Origin: Bacteroides faecium
GTDB lineage: Bacteria; Bacteroidota; Bacteroidia; Bacteroidales; Bacteroidaceae
DNA length: 64,000 nucleotides
Direction of reading: 5' to 3'
Assembly: GCF_012113595.1 (NCBI RefSeq)
Contig: NZ_CP050831.1
Coordinates: forward strand, 1,302,001-1,366,000
The first letter of the stretch is position 1. Each line of letters starts with the position of its first letter. A program made the position numbers and the translations under genes. Below are positions 17,026-25,594 of the stretch, in pieces. The notes beneath the pieces are model-generated. The model searched no databases, was not told where the DNA came from, and saw nothing but the letters and a program-made list of their open reading frames with translations.

Positions 17026-19860
17026 ATGGAGTACAATTTCAGAGAAATTGAAAAGAAGTGGCAGAAAAGGTGGGTGGAAGAGAAAACCTACCAGGTTACG
17101 GAAGATGATTCGAAGCAAAAATTTTATGTACTAAACATGTTCCCTTATCCATCGGGAGCGGGCCTACACGTAGGACACCCGCTGGGATACATCGCTTCGG
17201 ATATTTACGCCCGTTACAAACGACTGCAGGGCTTCAATGTACTCAATCCGATGGGATACGATGCTTACGGCCTGCCCGCTGAGCAATATGCTATCCAGAC
17301 CGGACAGCATCCTGCAATCACTACCATTAATAATATCGACCGCTATCGCGAGCAATTGGATAAAATCGGTTTCTCTTTCGACTGGAATCGTGAAATCCGC
17401 ACATGCGACCCGGAATATTATCATTGGACACAATGGGCATTCCTGAAGATGTTCAACAGCTATTATTGCAATGACGAACAGGAAGCACGTCCTATCGAAG
17501 AGCTGGAAAAGGCTTTCGCCATCTACGGAAACGAAGGGCTGAATGCCGCTTGCAGCGAAGAAATCAGCTTTACCGCCGACGAATGGAACGCAAAGAGTGA
17601 AAAGGAAAAGCAGGAAATCCTGATGAACTACCGTATCGCCTATCTGGGTGAGACAATGGTAAACTGGTGTGCCGAATTAGGAACGGTATTGGCGAACGAC
17701 GAAGTGGTAGACGGTGTCAGCGAACGCGGCGGTTTCCCCGTTGTTCAGAAGAAGATGCGCCAGTGGTGTCTGCGTGTATCCGCTTACGCACAACGTTTGC
17801 TTGACGGATTGGACACTATCGAGTGGACTGAATCACTGAAAGAAACTCAAAGAAACTGGATAGGACGCTCGGAAGGTGCTGAAGTTCAATTCAAGGTGAA
17901 AGACAGTGACATCGAATTTACTATCTTTACTACCCGTGCAGACACGATGTTCGGTGTCACCTTCATGGTATTGGCGCCTGAAAGCGAACTGGTGGCGCAA
18001 TTAACCACTCCCGAACAGAAAGCGGAAGTAGACGCCTACCTCGACCGCACCAAGAAACGCACGGAGCGCGAACGTATCACAGACCGCAGCGTTACGGGTG
18101 TATTCAGCGGATCATATGCTATCAACCCGTTCACAGGCGAAGCAGTGCCCATCTGGATTAGCGACTACGTACTGGCAGGATACGGAACAGGAGCCATCAT
18201 GGCTGTACCTGCCCATGATAGCCGCGACTATGCATTTGCCAAGTATTTCGGGCTTGAAATCCGTCCGTTGGTAGAAGGTTGTGATGTCAGCGAAGAAAGT
18301 TTCGATGCCAAAGAAGGTATCGTCTGCAACTCTCCGCGTCCGGGCGTCACTCCTTACTGTGACCTCTCCCTGAACGGTCTGACTATCAAAGAAGCGATTG
18401 AAACGACTAAGAAATATGTAAAAGACCATAATCTGGGACGTGTAAAAGTGAACTATCGCTTGCGCGACGCCATCTTCTCACGTCAACGTTATTGGGGCGA
18501 ACCGTTCCCTGTCTATTACAAAGACGGAATGCCTTATGTGCTTGACGAAAGTTGTCTGCCACTGGAACTTCCGGAAGTTGCCAAGTTCCTGCCTACCGAA
18601 ACAGGTGAACCGCCATTGGGACACGCTACCAAATGGGCTTGGGATACGGTAAACAAATGTATCGCGGACAATGAGAAAATAGACAACGTAACTATTTTCC
18701 CGTTGGAACTGAATACGATGCCGGGATTCGCAGGTTCTTCCGCTTACTATCTGCGTTATATGGATCCGCGTAATCACGAAGCATTGGTTGATCCGAAAAT
18801 TGACCAGTACTGGAAGAATGTAGACCTCTATGTAGGTGGTACGGAACATGCTACCGGACACTTGATTTACTCTCGTTTCTGGAATAAGTTCCTGCATGAC
18901 GTAGGTGTGTCAATTATGGAAGAACCGTTCCAAAAGCTAGTGAACCAGGGTATGATCCAAGGTCGCAGTAACTTTGTATATCGTATCAAAGATACCAATA
19001 CATTCGTTTCATTGAATCTGAAAGATCAATACGAGGTGACTCCTATTCACGTAGACGTAAACATCGTATCTAATGATATACTTGATTTGGAAGCATTCAA
19101 GGCATGGCGTCCCGAATACAAGACAGCAGAGTTCGTTCTTGAAGACGGAAAATATATCTGCGGATGGGCGGTTGAAAAGATGAGCAAGTCCATGTTCAAC
19201 GTTGTCAACCCGGATATGATTGTGGAAAAATACGGTGCGGACACACTTCGTATGTACGAAATGTTCCTCGGCCCGGTAGAACAATCCAAACCTTGGGATA
19301 CGAACGGCATCGACGGTGTACACCGCTTTATCCGTAAATTCTGGTCACTGTTCTACAGTCGCACAGACGAGTATCTGGTGAAGGACGAACCGGCAACGAA
19401 AGAAGAACTGAAAGCTCTTCACAAACTGATTAAGAAAGTGACGGGAGACATCGAACAGTTCTCTTACAACACTTCTGTCAGCGCATTCATGATTTGTGTG
19501 AACGAACTCTTCAACCTGAAATGCAACAAGAAGGAAGTACTTGAACAGCTTGTTATTGTTCTCGCTCCTTTCGCTCCGCACGTTTGCGAAGAGTTGTGGG
19601 ATGTACTCGGACACGAAACGTCGGTATGTGATGCCGAATGGCCTGCATTCAACGAAGAATATCTGAAAGAAGATACAATCAACTATACCATCTCTTTCAA
19701 CGGAAAGGCACGTTTCAATATGGAGTTTGCGGCAGATGAAGCCTCGGAAGCTATCCAGGCAGCAGTACTGGCTGACGAACGTTCACAGAAATGGATAGAA
19801 GGCAAGACACCGAAGAAGGTTATCGTCGTTCCTAAGAAGATTGTAAACGTCGTAGTATAA
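17026..19860 (+). CDS. leuS: Leucyl-tRNA synthetase
   Basis: A 944-residue class I aminoacyl-tRNA synthetase that charges tRNA-Leu with leucine. The HIGH-type signature is HVGH at residues 48-51 (PYPSGAGLHVGHPLGY region), the editing CP1 domain lies at about 230-430 with the TTRADTMFGVTFMVLAPE segment, and the KMSKS motif is exact at 718-722. An anticodon-binding helical domain follows. Length is that of Bacteroidetes LeuRS. It heads a same-strand run with the YitT, rdgB-type and OmpA genes. Confidence 0.98.
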   Translation: MEYNFREIEKKWQKRWVEEKTYQVTEDDSKQKFYVLNMFPYPSGAGLHVGHPLGYIASDIYARYKRLQGFNVLNPMGYDAYGLPAEQYAIQTGQHPAITTINNIDRYREQLDKIGFSFDWNREIRTCDPEYYHWTQWAFLKMFNSYYCNDEQEARPIEELEKAFAIYGNEGLNAACSEEISFTADEWNAKSEKEKQEILMNYRIAYLGETMVNWCAELGTVLANDEVVDGVSERGGFPVVQKKMRQWCLRVSAYAQRLLDGLDTIEWTESLKETQRNWIGRSEGAEVQFKVKDSDIEFTIFTTRADTMFGVTFMVLAPESELVAQLTTPEQKAEVDAYLDRTKKRTERERITDRSVTGVFSGSYAINPFTGEAVPIWISDYVLAGYGTGAIMAVPAHDSRDYAFAKYFGLEIRPLVEGCDVSEESFDAKEGIVCNSPRPGVTPYCDLSLNGLTIKEAIETTKKYVKDHNLGRVKVNYRLRDAIFSRQRYWGEPFPVYYKDGMPYVLDESCLPLELPEVAKFLPTETGEPPLGHATKWAWDTVNKCIADNEKIDNVTIFPLELNTMPGFAGSSAYYLRYMDPRNHEALVDPKIDQYWKNVDLYVGGTEHATGHLIYSRFWNKFLHDVGVSIMEEPFQKLVNQGMIQGRSNFVYRIKDTNTFVSLNLKDQYEVTPIHVDVNIVSNDILDLEAFKAWRPEYKTAEFVLEDGKYICGWAVEKMSKSMFNVVNPDMIVEKYGADTLRMYEMFLGPVEQSKPWDTNGIDGVHRFIRKFWSLFYSRTDEYLVKDEPATKEELKALHKLIKKVTGDIEQFSYNTSVSAFMICVNELFNLKCNKKEVLEQLVIVLAPFAPHVCEELWDVLGHETSVCDAEWPAFNEEYLKEDTINYTISFNGKARFNMEFAADEASEAIQAAVLADERSQKWIEGKTPKKVIVVPKKIVNVVV

Positions 19861-19868
19861 AACAAATG

Positions 19869-19938
19869 AGGCACGGATTATGCGGATAACACGGTTTGGA
19901 ATTAATCAGAACCGCGAAATCCGTGTAATCCGTGCCTT
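19869..19938. repeat. Long imperfect hairpin between leuS and the YitT gene
   Basis: GGCACGGATTA (19870-19880) pairs perfectly with TAATCCGTGCC (19926-19936); inner segments GGAT/ATCC and CGGTT/AACCG extend the stem. From memory, sequences like this GCACGGATTACACGG word are dispersed in Bacteroides genomes, but that was not checked. There is no U-run, so it is more likely an RNA-processing or repeat element than a simple terminator. Confidence 0.65.
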
Positions 19939-19955
19939 AACAAATTATAAACCCT

Positions 19956-20873
19956 ATGCATAAACTGGCAAAAGCGGAAATAATGAGAGAAGTGAAAGAC
20001 TATGTCTACATCACTCTCGGATTGATTAGTTATTCTTTGGGATGGGCGGCATTCCTGTTACCCTACCAGATAACAACAGGGGGCACTACCGGTATCGGAG
20101 CTATCATTTACTACGCGACAGGATTTCCAATCCAATGGTCGTATTTTATTATCAATGCTGTTCTGATGACGTTTGCCATCAAGATATTAGGCCCGCGATT
20201 CAGTATAAAGACCACCTATGCCATCTTTGTACTGACCTTTTTGCTTTGGTTTTTTCAGTTGATAGTTAACAATTATGTGGTAGCACCGGATATGACACCG
20301 GACGGCAAACCGCTGCTGCTCGGTGCGGGACAGGATTTTATGGCTTGTATCATCGGAGCCGCCATGTGCGGTGTAGGACTGGGCATTACTTTCAATTACA
20401 ACGGAAGTACCGGTGGAACGGATATTATCGCCGCCATCGTCAACAAGTATAAAGACGTGTCACTCGGCAGAATGATTATGATTTGTGATGTATTCATCAT
20501 CAGTTCCTGCTACTTTATATTCCACGACTGGCGCCGTGTCATCTTCGGTTTTGTCACGCTGTTTATCATCGGCGTCGTGCTCGACTGGATTATCAACAGC
20601 GCCCGCCAATCGGTTCAATTCTTCATCTTCTCAAAGAAGTATGATGAAATAGCCGACCGCATCATTAAAGATGCCGACCGTGGAGTAACGGTACTCGACG
20701 GCACAGGATGGTACAGCAAGAACAACGTAAAAGTACTTGTCGTATTGGCCAAGAAACGCCAGTCGCTCGACATCTTCCGCCTGGTGAAACGCATCGACCC
20801 GAATGCCTTTATCTCACAAAGTTCCGTCATCGGAGTATATGGAGAAGGTTTCGACAAACTGAAAGTGAAATAA
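19956..20873 (+). CDS. YitT-family membrane protein
   Basis: A 305-residue protein with five to six transmembrane helices in the N-terminal ~200 residues (YitT/DUF161 type, with LPYQITTGGTTGIGAIIYYATG) and a C-terminal cytosolic DUF2179 domain (about 220-300; GVTVLDGTGWYSKNNVKVLVV). The family is widespread in Firmicutes and Bacteroidetes; its transport function is not established. Either Met1 or Met10 (19983) may be the start; Met10 gives the MREVKDYVYITLG beginning common in the family. It lies 95 bp after leuS, across the hairpin. Confidence 0.9.
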   Translation: MHKLAKAEIMREVKDYVYITLGLISYSLGWAAFLLPYQITTGGTTGIGAIIYYATGFPIQWSYFIINAVLMTFAIKILGPRFSIKTTYAIFVLTFLLWFFQLIVNNYVVAPDMTPDGKPLLLGAGQDFMACIIGAAMCGVGLGITFNYNGSTGGTDIIAAIVNKYKDVSLGRMIMICDVFIISSCYFIFHDWRRVIFGFVTLFIIGVVLDWIINSARQSVQFFIFSKKYDEIADRIIKDADRGVTVLDGTGWYSKNNVKVLVVLAKKRQSLDIFRLVKRIDPNAFISQSSVIGVYGEGFDKLKVK

Positions 20874-20894
20874 CTGATTGGAATAACTATCGGA

Positions 20895-20902
20895 TAACTT
20901 TG
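20895..20902 (+). promoter_or_regulatory. Possible internal -7 box before the rdgB-type gene
   Basis: TAACTTTG fits TAnnTTTG and lies 17 bp upstream of the ATG at 20920, so the gene may have its own start in addition to read-through. The -33 element is absent. Confidence 0.4.
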
Positions 20903-20919
20903 CTAAAACAAAAAATAAA

Positions 20920-21504
20920 ATGATGAAACGCAAACTTGTATTTGCTACCAACAATGCTCATAAACTGGAAGAAGTAGCCGCCATATTGGGTGAACAGGTG
21001 GAACTGTTAAGCCTGAATGATATCGACTGCCATACGGACATTCCCGAAACGGCTGATACGCTGGAAGGAAATGCCCTGCTGAAATCTTCCTTTATCTTTA
21101 ACAACTACGGCTTGGATTGCTTTGCCGACGATACCGGCCTGGAAGTGGAAGTACTGGACGGAGCTCCCGGAGTCTACTCCGCACGTTATGCAGGCGGAGA
21201 AGGACACGACGCTCAAGCCAATATGCTCAAATTACTCCACGACCTGGAAGGAAAGGAAAACCGCAAAGCGCAATTCCGCACTGCCATTTCGTTGATACTC
21301 GATGGAAAAGAATATCTCTTTGAAGGAGTGATAAAAGGCGAAATAATCAAAGAAAAACGGGGTGATTCGGGCTTTGGTTACGACCCCATATTCAAGCCGG
21401 AAGGTTACGACAAGACTTTCGCCGAACTGGGAAATGATATAAAGAATAAAATTAGTCACCGTGCGCTGGCTGTGCAGAAGCTCTGCGAATTCCTGCAACG
21501 CTGA
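20920..21504 (+). CDS. rdgB: XTP/dITP pyrophosphatase (non-canonical purine NTPase)
   Basis: A 194-residue HAM1/RdgB-family enzyme that hydrolyses ITP, dITP and XTP to monophosphates and keeps deaminated purines out of nucleic acids. Hallmarks are FATNNAHKLEEV at the N-terminus, FADDTGLEVEVLDGAPGVYSARYAG (about 67-91), and GDSGFGYDPIF (about 149-159) followed by KISHRALA. Two adjacent ATGs (20920, 20923) are equally possible starts. It lies in the leuS-to-OmpA run. Confidence 0.95.
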   Translation: MMKRKLVFATNNAHKLEEVAAILGEQVELLSLNDIDCHTDIPETADTLEGNALLKSSFIFNNYGLDCFADDTGLEVEVLDGAPGVYSARYAGGEGHDAQANMLKLLHDLEGKENRKAQFRTAISLILDGKEYLFEGVIKGEIIKEKRGDSGFGYDPIFKPEGYDKTFAELGNDIKNKISHRALAVQKLCEFLQR

Positions 21505-21534
21505 TTATCCGTACTCTTTAAAACATAAAACGCA

Positions 21535-22377
21535 ATGAAGAAAATTACTCTATTTACTTTACTTACGCTCCTATTATGTACTTCGTGTGTAACAAAAAAG
21601 AAGTTCATGCTTGCAGAAATGGCAGCTACCGCAAGCAAAGATAGTCTGCAAGGATTATTGACCGACTGCCGCCATACAAACGCCCAAATGTCGGCACAAA
21701 TCAAGAATCTTTTGCGTGATACGACAAAGATGGGAAACAGTATCCGCCAGTATCAAAGCATGTTGAACGTGAACATGACTGAACAGGAAAAACTGAATGC
21801 CTTGTTGAGCCAAAAAAAGAATGAGCTGAATGAAAGGGAACGCACCATCAACGAACTGCAACAGATGATTAACACTCAGAATGAGAAAGTACAGAAACTG
21901 TTGAGCAGCGTAAAAGATGCGCTATTAGGATTCAGCAGTGATGAACTGACCGTTCGCGAGAAAGACGGAAAAGTATATGTAGCAATGTCGGACAAGTTGC
22001 TGTTCCAGTCGGGAAGTGCCCGCTTGGACAAACGTGGTGAAGAAGCGCTTGGCAAGTTAGCCGAGGTTTTGAACAAGCAGACGGATATTGACGTATTCAT
22101 CGAAGGACATACGGATAACAAGCCTATCAACACGGTACAGTTCAAGGATAACTGGGATTTGAGCGTGATTCGCGCCACTTCTGTTGTCCGTATCCTGATT
22201 AAGAATTATCATGTAAATCCTTTGCAGATACAGCCTAGCGGACGTGGTGAATATATGCCTGTCGATGATAACGAAACAGCGGAAGGAAGAAGTAAAAACC
22301 GCCGTACGGAGATTATTATGGCTCCGAAGTTGGATAAGTTATTCCAAATGTTGCAGAGCTCGGAAGAATCACATTAA
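21535..22377 (+). CDS. OmpA-family lipoprotein
   Basis: A 280-residue lipoprotein: signal peptide with lipobox LCTSC (about residue 17), a coiled-coil region (about 30-125) rich in Lys, Glu and Gln, and a C-terminal OmpA domain (about 150-270) with the peptidoglycan-binding signature (FIEGHTDNKP, NWDLSVIRATSVVRIL, GRGEYMPV, KNRRTEI). It probably tethers the outer membrane to peptidoglycan. It is 30 bp after the rdgB-type gene and ends at a strong two-way terminator. Confidence 0.92.
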   Translation: MKKITLFTLLTLLLCTSCVTKKKFMLAEMAATASKDSLQGLLTDCRHTNAQMSAQIKNLLRDTTKMGNSIRQYQSMLNVNMTEQEKLNALLSQKKNELNERERTINELQQMINTQNEKVQKLLSSVKDALLGFSSDELTVREKDGKVYVAMSDKLLFQSGSARLDKRGEEALGKLAEVLNKQTDIDVFIEGHTDNKPINTVQFKDNWDLSVIRATSVVRILIKNYHVNPLQIQPSGRGEYMPVDDNETAEGRSKNRRTEIIMAPKLDKLFQMLQSSEESH

Positions 22378-22431
22378 GAAAAAATTACTATTTATTAGCT
22401 ATATTTCTTAGGAATAATAATAAACAGAATA

Positions 22432-22478
22432 AAAAAGAGAAGTACGGAACTCGAAAGGATTCCGTACTTCTCTTTTTT
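22432..22478. terminator. Strong bidirectional terminator
   Basis: A perfect 18-bp stem pairs 22432-22449 (AGAGAAGTACGGAA core) with the complementary arm starting at 22460, around a 10-nt loop, with T-runs on both outer sides. It sits between the convergent OmpA and nadA genes and should stop transcription from either direction. Confidence 0.9.
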
Positions 22479-22539
22479 ACTTAATATCCGTTGAATGGAA
22501 ACTATTTCGTATTTCTAAAATAAATATCTCTTCATAATC

Positions 22540-23478
22540 CTATAATCCCAGCTTCGCCGAAATCTCCAGCATCCGCTGAATCGGCTTCACCGCCTTTTCC
22601 GCCACTTCAGGATCCACCGTAATTTCCGGTGCTTCATTCTTCAGACACTCATAGAGCTTCTCTAACGTATTCAACCGCATAAAGCTGCACTCGTTACATC
22701 CGCACGTACTGTCGTTCGGTGGAGCAGGGATAAACGTTGTCTGCGGACACTTCTTCTGCATCTCATGCAAGATACCCGATTCGGTAGCCACGATATACGT
22801 ATTTTCCGGATGGTTCACGGCATACTTCAACAGAGCAGCCGTAGAGCCTACTACGTCAGCCAGTTTCAATACCGTGCTCTTACACTCGGGATGAGCCAAC
22901 ACCAACGCTTCCGGATGCTGCGCTTTCAGTTCCACAATCTTTTCAACAGAGAACTGTTCATGCACATGGCAGGCTCCGTCCCAAAGAAGCATATTCCTGT
23001 TCGTAACTGAGTTGATATAATTACCCAGATTCCTATCCGGCCCAAAGATTATTTTCTCATCTTTGGGGAAGCTTTCCACGATCTGCTTCGCATTGGTGGA
23101 AGTCACCACCACATCTGTCACAGCTTTCACCGCAGCCGTCGTGTTGACATACGAAATAACAGTGTGCCCCGGATGCTCTTTGACAAACTGCGCAAACTTG
23201 TCCGCCGGACAACTGTCTGCCAACGAACAGCCTGCCGCCATGTCGGGAACCAGCACTTTCTTTCCCGGACAAAGCACCTTCGCCGTCTCACCCATAAAAT
23301 GAACGCCGCACATCACAATAATGTCCGCTTCCGTTTTCGCCGCCCATTGAGCCAATGCCAGACTATCGCCAACGTAATCGGCGATATCTTGTATTTCACC
23401 CTTCTGATAGTAGTGTCCCAGAATGATTGCATTCTTTTCTTTCTTCAGCTCGTTTATAGCTTTTATTAGTTCATTCAT
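22540..23478 (-). CDS. nadA: Quinolinate synthase
   Basis: A 312-residue NadA, which condenses iminoaspartate with dihydroxyacetone phosphate to quinolinate in de novo NAD synthesis, using a 4Fe-4S cluster. Family features are AIILGHYYQKGEIQDIADYVGDSL at the N-terminus, VMCGVHFMGETAKVLCP, HPECKSTVL, and DSTCGCNECSFMRLNT, which together supply the three cluster cysteines. No nadB or nadC gene is adjacent, so it stands alone here. Confidence 0.97.
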   Translation of the reverse strand: MNELIKAINELKKEKNAIILGHYYQKGEIQDIADYVGDSLALAQWAAKTEADIIVMCGVHFMGETAKVLCPGKKVLVPDMAAGCSLADSCPADKFAQFVKEHPGHTVISYVNTTAAVKAVTDVVVTSTNAKQIVESFPKDEKIIFGPDRNLGNYINSVTNRNMLLWDGACHVHEQFSVEKIVELKAQHPEALVLAHPECKSTVLKLADVVGSTAALLKYAVNHPENTYIVATESGILHEMQKKCPQTTFIPAPPNDSTCGCNECSFMRLNTLEKLYECLKNEAPEITVDPEVAEKAVKPIQRMLEISAKLGL

Positions 23479-23979
23479 TATAATATTCTTTTTTCCTTCT
23501 TTTAAAAAAAATCCTTTGTTAGTGATGATAGCCTGTTAATAATGTTAGCAAATAAATACGATTTTTCTTGCCGGATAAGTTATTAGTCCATACTTCCGCT
23601 TTATGAGTCGGTTATGAACTGATGTAAAAGACAAGATAGCCTATCCTACTCGCTTCATTATCAATGAAAGCATCGTCAAATGCCATCAAATAGAAGTTTG
23701 CTATTAACTCCCTGTTGATAAAGTGCAAAGTTAAAAACTTTATGGATATAAACAGGCAGATAAGTGCTGAAAAATATGTTTATGTCTGTGTAGAAAGTTT
23801 TGGGTTAGTTTTTTGGAATGTTCATAACGAAGGCCTCTTATACCTTCTTTTGAATAATGCAAGGATTATTTTTCAAAATCTTTGCCGATAGTTTTGACAG
23901 GTTTTAAACCGTTATCAACACCTCTGTTAACAGAAAAGGATTACCTTTGCACACAAGAACAATCTAAAAGAAAAGATGC
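23479..23979. other. Intergenic region between nadA and the TrmH-type gene
   Basis: This 501-bp region between divergent genes has no coding feature. It holds two copies of the DnaA-box-like 9-mer TTATCAACA (minus strand at 23713-23721, plus strand at 23912-23920), a 6-bp hairpin AAAGTT/AACTTT at 23727-23741, and a -7 box at 23942-23949. A pair of TTAT(T/G)AGTC words 21 bp apart (near 23580 and 23601) may be a trace of the 22-bp repeats. Confidence 0.5.
23942..23949 (+). promoter_or_regulatory. -7 box of the TrmH-type gene
   Basis: TACCTTTG fits TAnnTTTG exactly and lies 30 bp before the ATG at 23980. The -33 element is not clear. Confidence 0.55.
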
Positions 23980-24507
23980 ATGCGTAAACTGAAAATAACA
24001 GAGCTGAACCGTATCAGCGCCGAGGAGTTCAAACAGGTTGAAAAACTGCCCCTGGTGGTAGTGCTGGACGATATTCGTAGTTTGCACAATATAGGTTCCG
24101 TGTTCCGTACATCGGATGCATTCCGCATAGAATGTATCTATCTATGTGGCATTACGGCCACCCCGCCACACCCCGAAATGCATAAGACTGCTTTAGGAGC
24201 TGAGTTCACTGTCGACTGGAAGTATGTTAATAACGCTGTTGATGCTGTTGATAACCTCAAAAATGAAGGGTATATCGTTTATTCCGTAGAACAGGCGGAA
24301 GGAAGCATTATGCTGGATGAACTCAAACTGGATAAGGCTAAGAAATACGCCATCGTAATGGGAAACGAAGTGAAAGGGGTGCAACAAGAGGTTATTGACC
24401 ATTCGGACGGCTGCATAGAAATTCCCCAATATGGAACCAAGCATTCTTTGAATGTCTCCGTAACTACCGGTATTGTGATTTGGGATTTGTTCAAAAAGCT
24501 ACGTTAA
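23980..24507 (+). CDS. TrmH/SpoU-family RNA 2'-O-methyltransferase
   Basis: A 175-residue single-domain SPOUT methyltransferase. The motifs are LDDIRSLHNIGSVFRTSDAF (motif 1, about 29-48), AIVMGNEVKGVQQEVID (motif 2, about 124-140) and IPQYGTKHSLNVSVTTGIVIW (motif 3, about 148-168), which form the trefoil knot that binds S-adenosylmethionine. It modifies a ribose in tRNA or rRNA; the site cannot be deduced. It lacks the extra N-terminal substrate-binding domain of RlmB. Confidence 0.9.
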   Translation: MRKLKITELNRISAEEFKQVEKLPLVVVLDDIRSLHNIGSVFRTSDAFRIECIYLCGITATPPHPEMHKTALGAEFTVDWKYVNNAVDAVDNLKNEGYIVYSVEQAEGSIMLDELKLDKAKKYAIVMGNEVKGVQQEVIDHSDGCIEIPQYGTKHSLNVSVTTGIVIWDLFKKLR

Positions 24508-24862
24508 CAGGCATAAACAGGATTGGTTAATAAGTTGTTTATAACGAGTTAATAGCTTAGTTAATTTACTAATAATCAATAATTATTTATTGTTTATAAC
24601 TATACAAGTTCATGTAGATTCAATAGCTGTTGGGTAGTTATTATTATAGTTGTTAATAGTCCGTTTCCAGGCTGTTAATACTTGAGTTCTCAACTATTAA
24701 TACTTATCATGTAGGCTATTAATACCTGACAACTCAAGTATTAACTTCTGAGAAAGCAGAAATTAATACCTTGCGAGAAGCCTGTTAACGCTTGAAATGA
24801 TAACCAATATGGTTTGAGTAGTTGATAAATTAGTTTGTAGTGTTGATAAACTTATAAATCCT
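24503..24862. repeat. Degenerate 22-bp tandem array (C) filling an intergenic region
   Basis: Seven contiguous 22-bp units start at 24651, 24673, 24695, 24717, 24739, 24761 and 24783. Each opens with T(G/A)TTAATA or a close variant, and the remaining ~13 bp are mostly unrelated. Two more GTTAATA units (24526, 24548) lie upstream, and two T(A/G)GTTGATAAA-type units (24819, 24841) lie downstream. The array starts on the stop codon of the methyltransferase gene and ends 8 bp before the stop of the convergent DUF4294 gene, so it occupies the whole gap. The centre, about 24570-24650, is AT-rich and less regular. Confidence 0.8.
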
Positions 24863-24870
24863 TGTCTATT

Positions 24871-25476
24871 TTAGATTTGTCCATTCTCCACTAGCAGTAC
24901 TACGCGTTCCGTTAGTTTATCCTCACCTTCAGGGTCATACTCCTTTTTCAGACTGGCACCGAACAGTGCAGCGAATGTCTGATAGAATCCGGCTTTAAAA
25001 GGTCCCATAAATGCTTTTACCAGTTCATAACTGGTAGAATTACTTTGGCGGTCTATTAATTTAATCAACAGTTTCCCCTGTGTAAAAGAGAGTTTTTTCA
25101 TTCGGGGAGTATATTGTTCTTTCAGACCTTTTTCCACCCGTTTGATATGTTTCTGACGAGCCTTTTCATTAGGTAGAGTTTGCAGGTACTCGTAAGTTTC
25201 AATAATAGCCTGGTTAATTTCTTTTGATATGGGATATACCTTTTTTACATTCCGTACCAGTCGGTAGTATTCCTGGCGTTCCTTTTCGTTCTTGAACTTT
25301 AGCGGGCGGAAGATATACACAGTTCTTAATTGGACACATGGAATCGTATCTCCATTATAGATACACATCGGAACCAAGTATCCATTAATGATTTGCTTTT
25401 CTTGAGCCTGTACATGCAGTGTACAGCAAACAATAGCAAACAGCGTCATTATTACTATGTTAAGCCTTCTTTTCAC
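24871..25476 (-). CDS. DUF4294-type secreted protein of unknown function
   Basis: A 201-residue protein with a signal peptide (about 1-24, ending VQAQ) and a single domain that fits the Bacteroidetes family DUF4294 (IPCVQLRTVYIFRPLKFKNEKERQEYYRLVRNVKKVYPI). No catalytic residues are recognised. The start is a GTG at 25476; a minus-strand -7 box at 25488-25481 lies so close that transcription might begin at or just after the GTG, in which case Met10 (ATG) would be used, but that would remove the positive charges of the signal peptide. The start is therefore unsettled. Confidence 0.75.
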   Translation of the reverse strand: MKRRLNIVIMTLFAIVCCTLHVQAQEKQIINGYLVPMCIYNGDTIPCVQLRTVYIFRPLKFKNEKERQEYYRLVRNVKKVYPISKEINQAIIETYEYLQTLPNEKARQKHIKRVEKGLKEQYTPRMKKLSFTQGKLLIKLIDRQSNSTSYELVKAFMGPFKAGFYQTFAALFGASLKKEYDPEGEDKLTERVVLLVENGQI

Positions 25477-25541
25477 GATACAAAAATAGGATTAAAATTT
25501 TATTATTTAGTCTTTTCATAAAGACGTTAACCTATTTAAAG

Positions 25542-25549
25542 TATCTTTG
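25542..25549 (+). promoter_or_regulatory. -7 box of the helix-hairpin-helix gene
   Basis: TATCTTTG fits TAnnTTTG and lies 45 bp before the ATG at 25595. The opposite-strand -7 box for the DUF4294 gene is at 25481-25488, so the two genes diverge from a 118-bp region. Confidence 0.5.
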
Positions 25550-25594
25550 CGCCCTTGCTCGTAAAGATACAACAAGATAATATGCACTTTATTG

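Noticed and set aside
24503..24862. The 22-bp arrays as CRISPR arrays
   Set aside because: CRISPR repeats are about 23-47 bp, nearly identical, with spacers of similar length, and usually near cas genes. Here the conserved part is only 7-9 bp, the unit is 22 bp in total, and no cas gene is present.
23479..24870. Replication origin around the DnaA-box-like sites
   Set aside because: Only a few degenerate boxes, no dnaA, dnaN or gidA-type neighbours and no visible strand switch of genes. Kept as a low-interest observation only.
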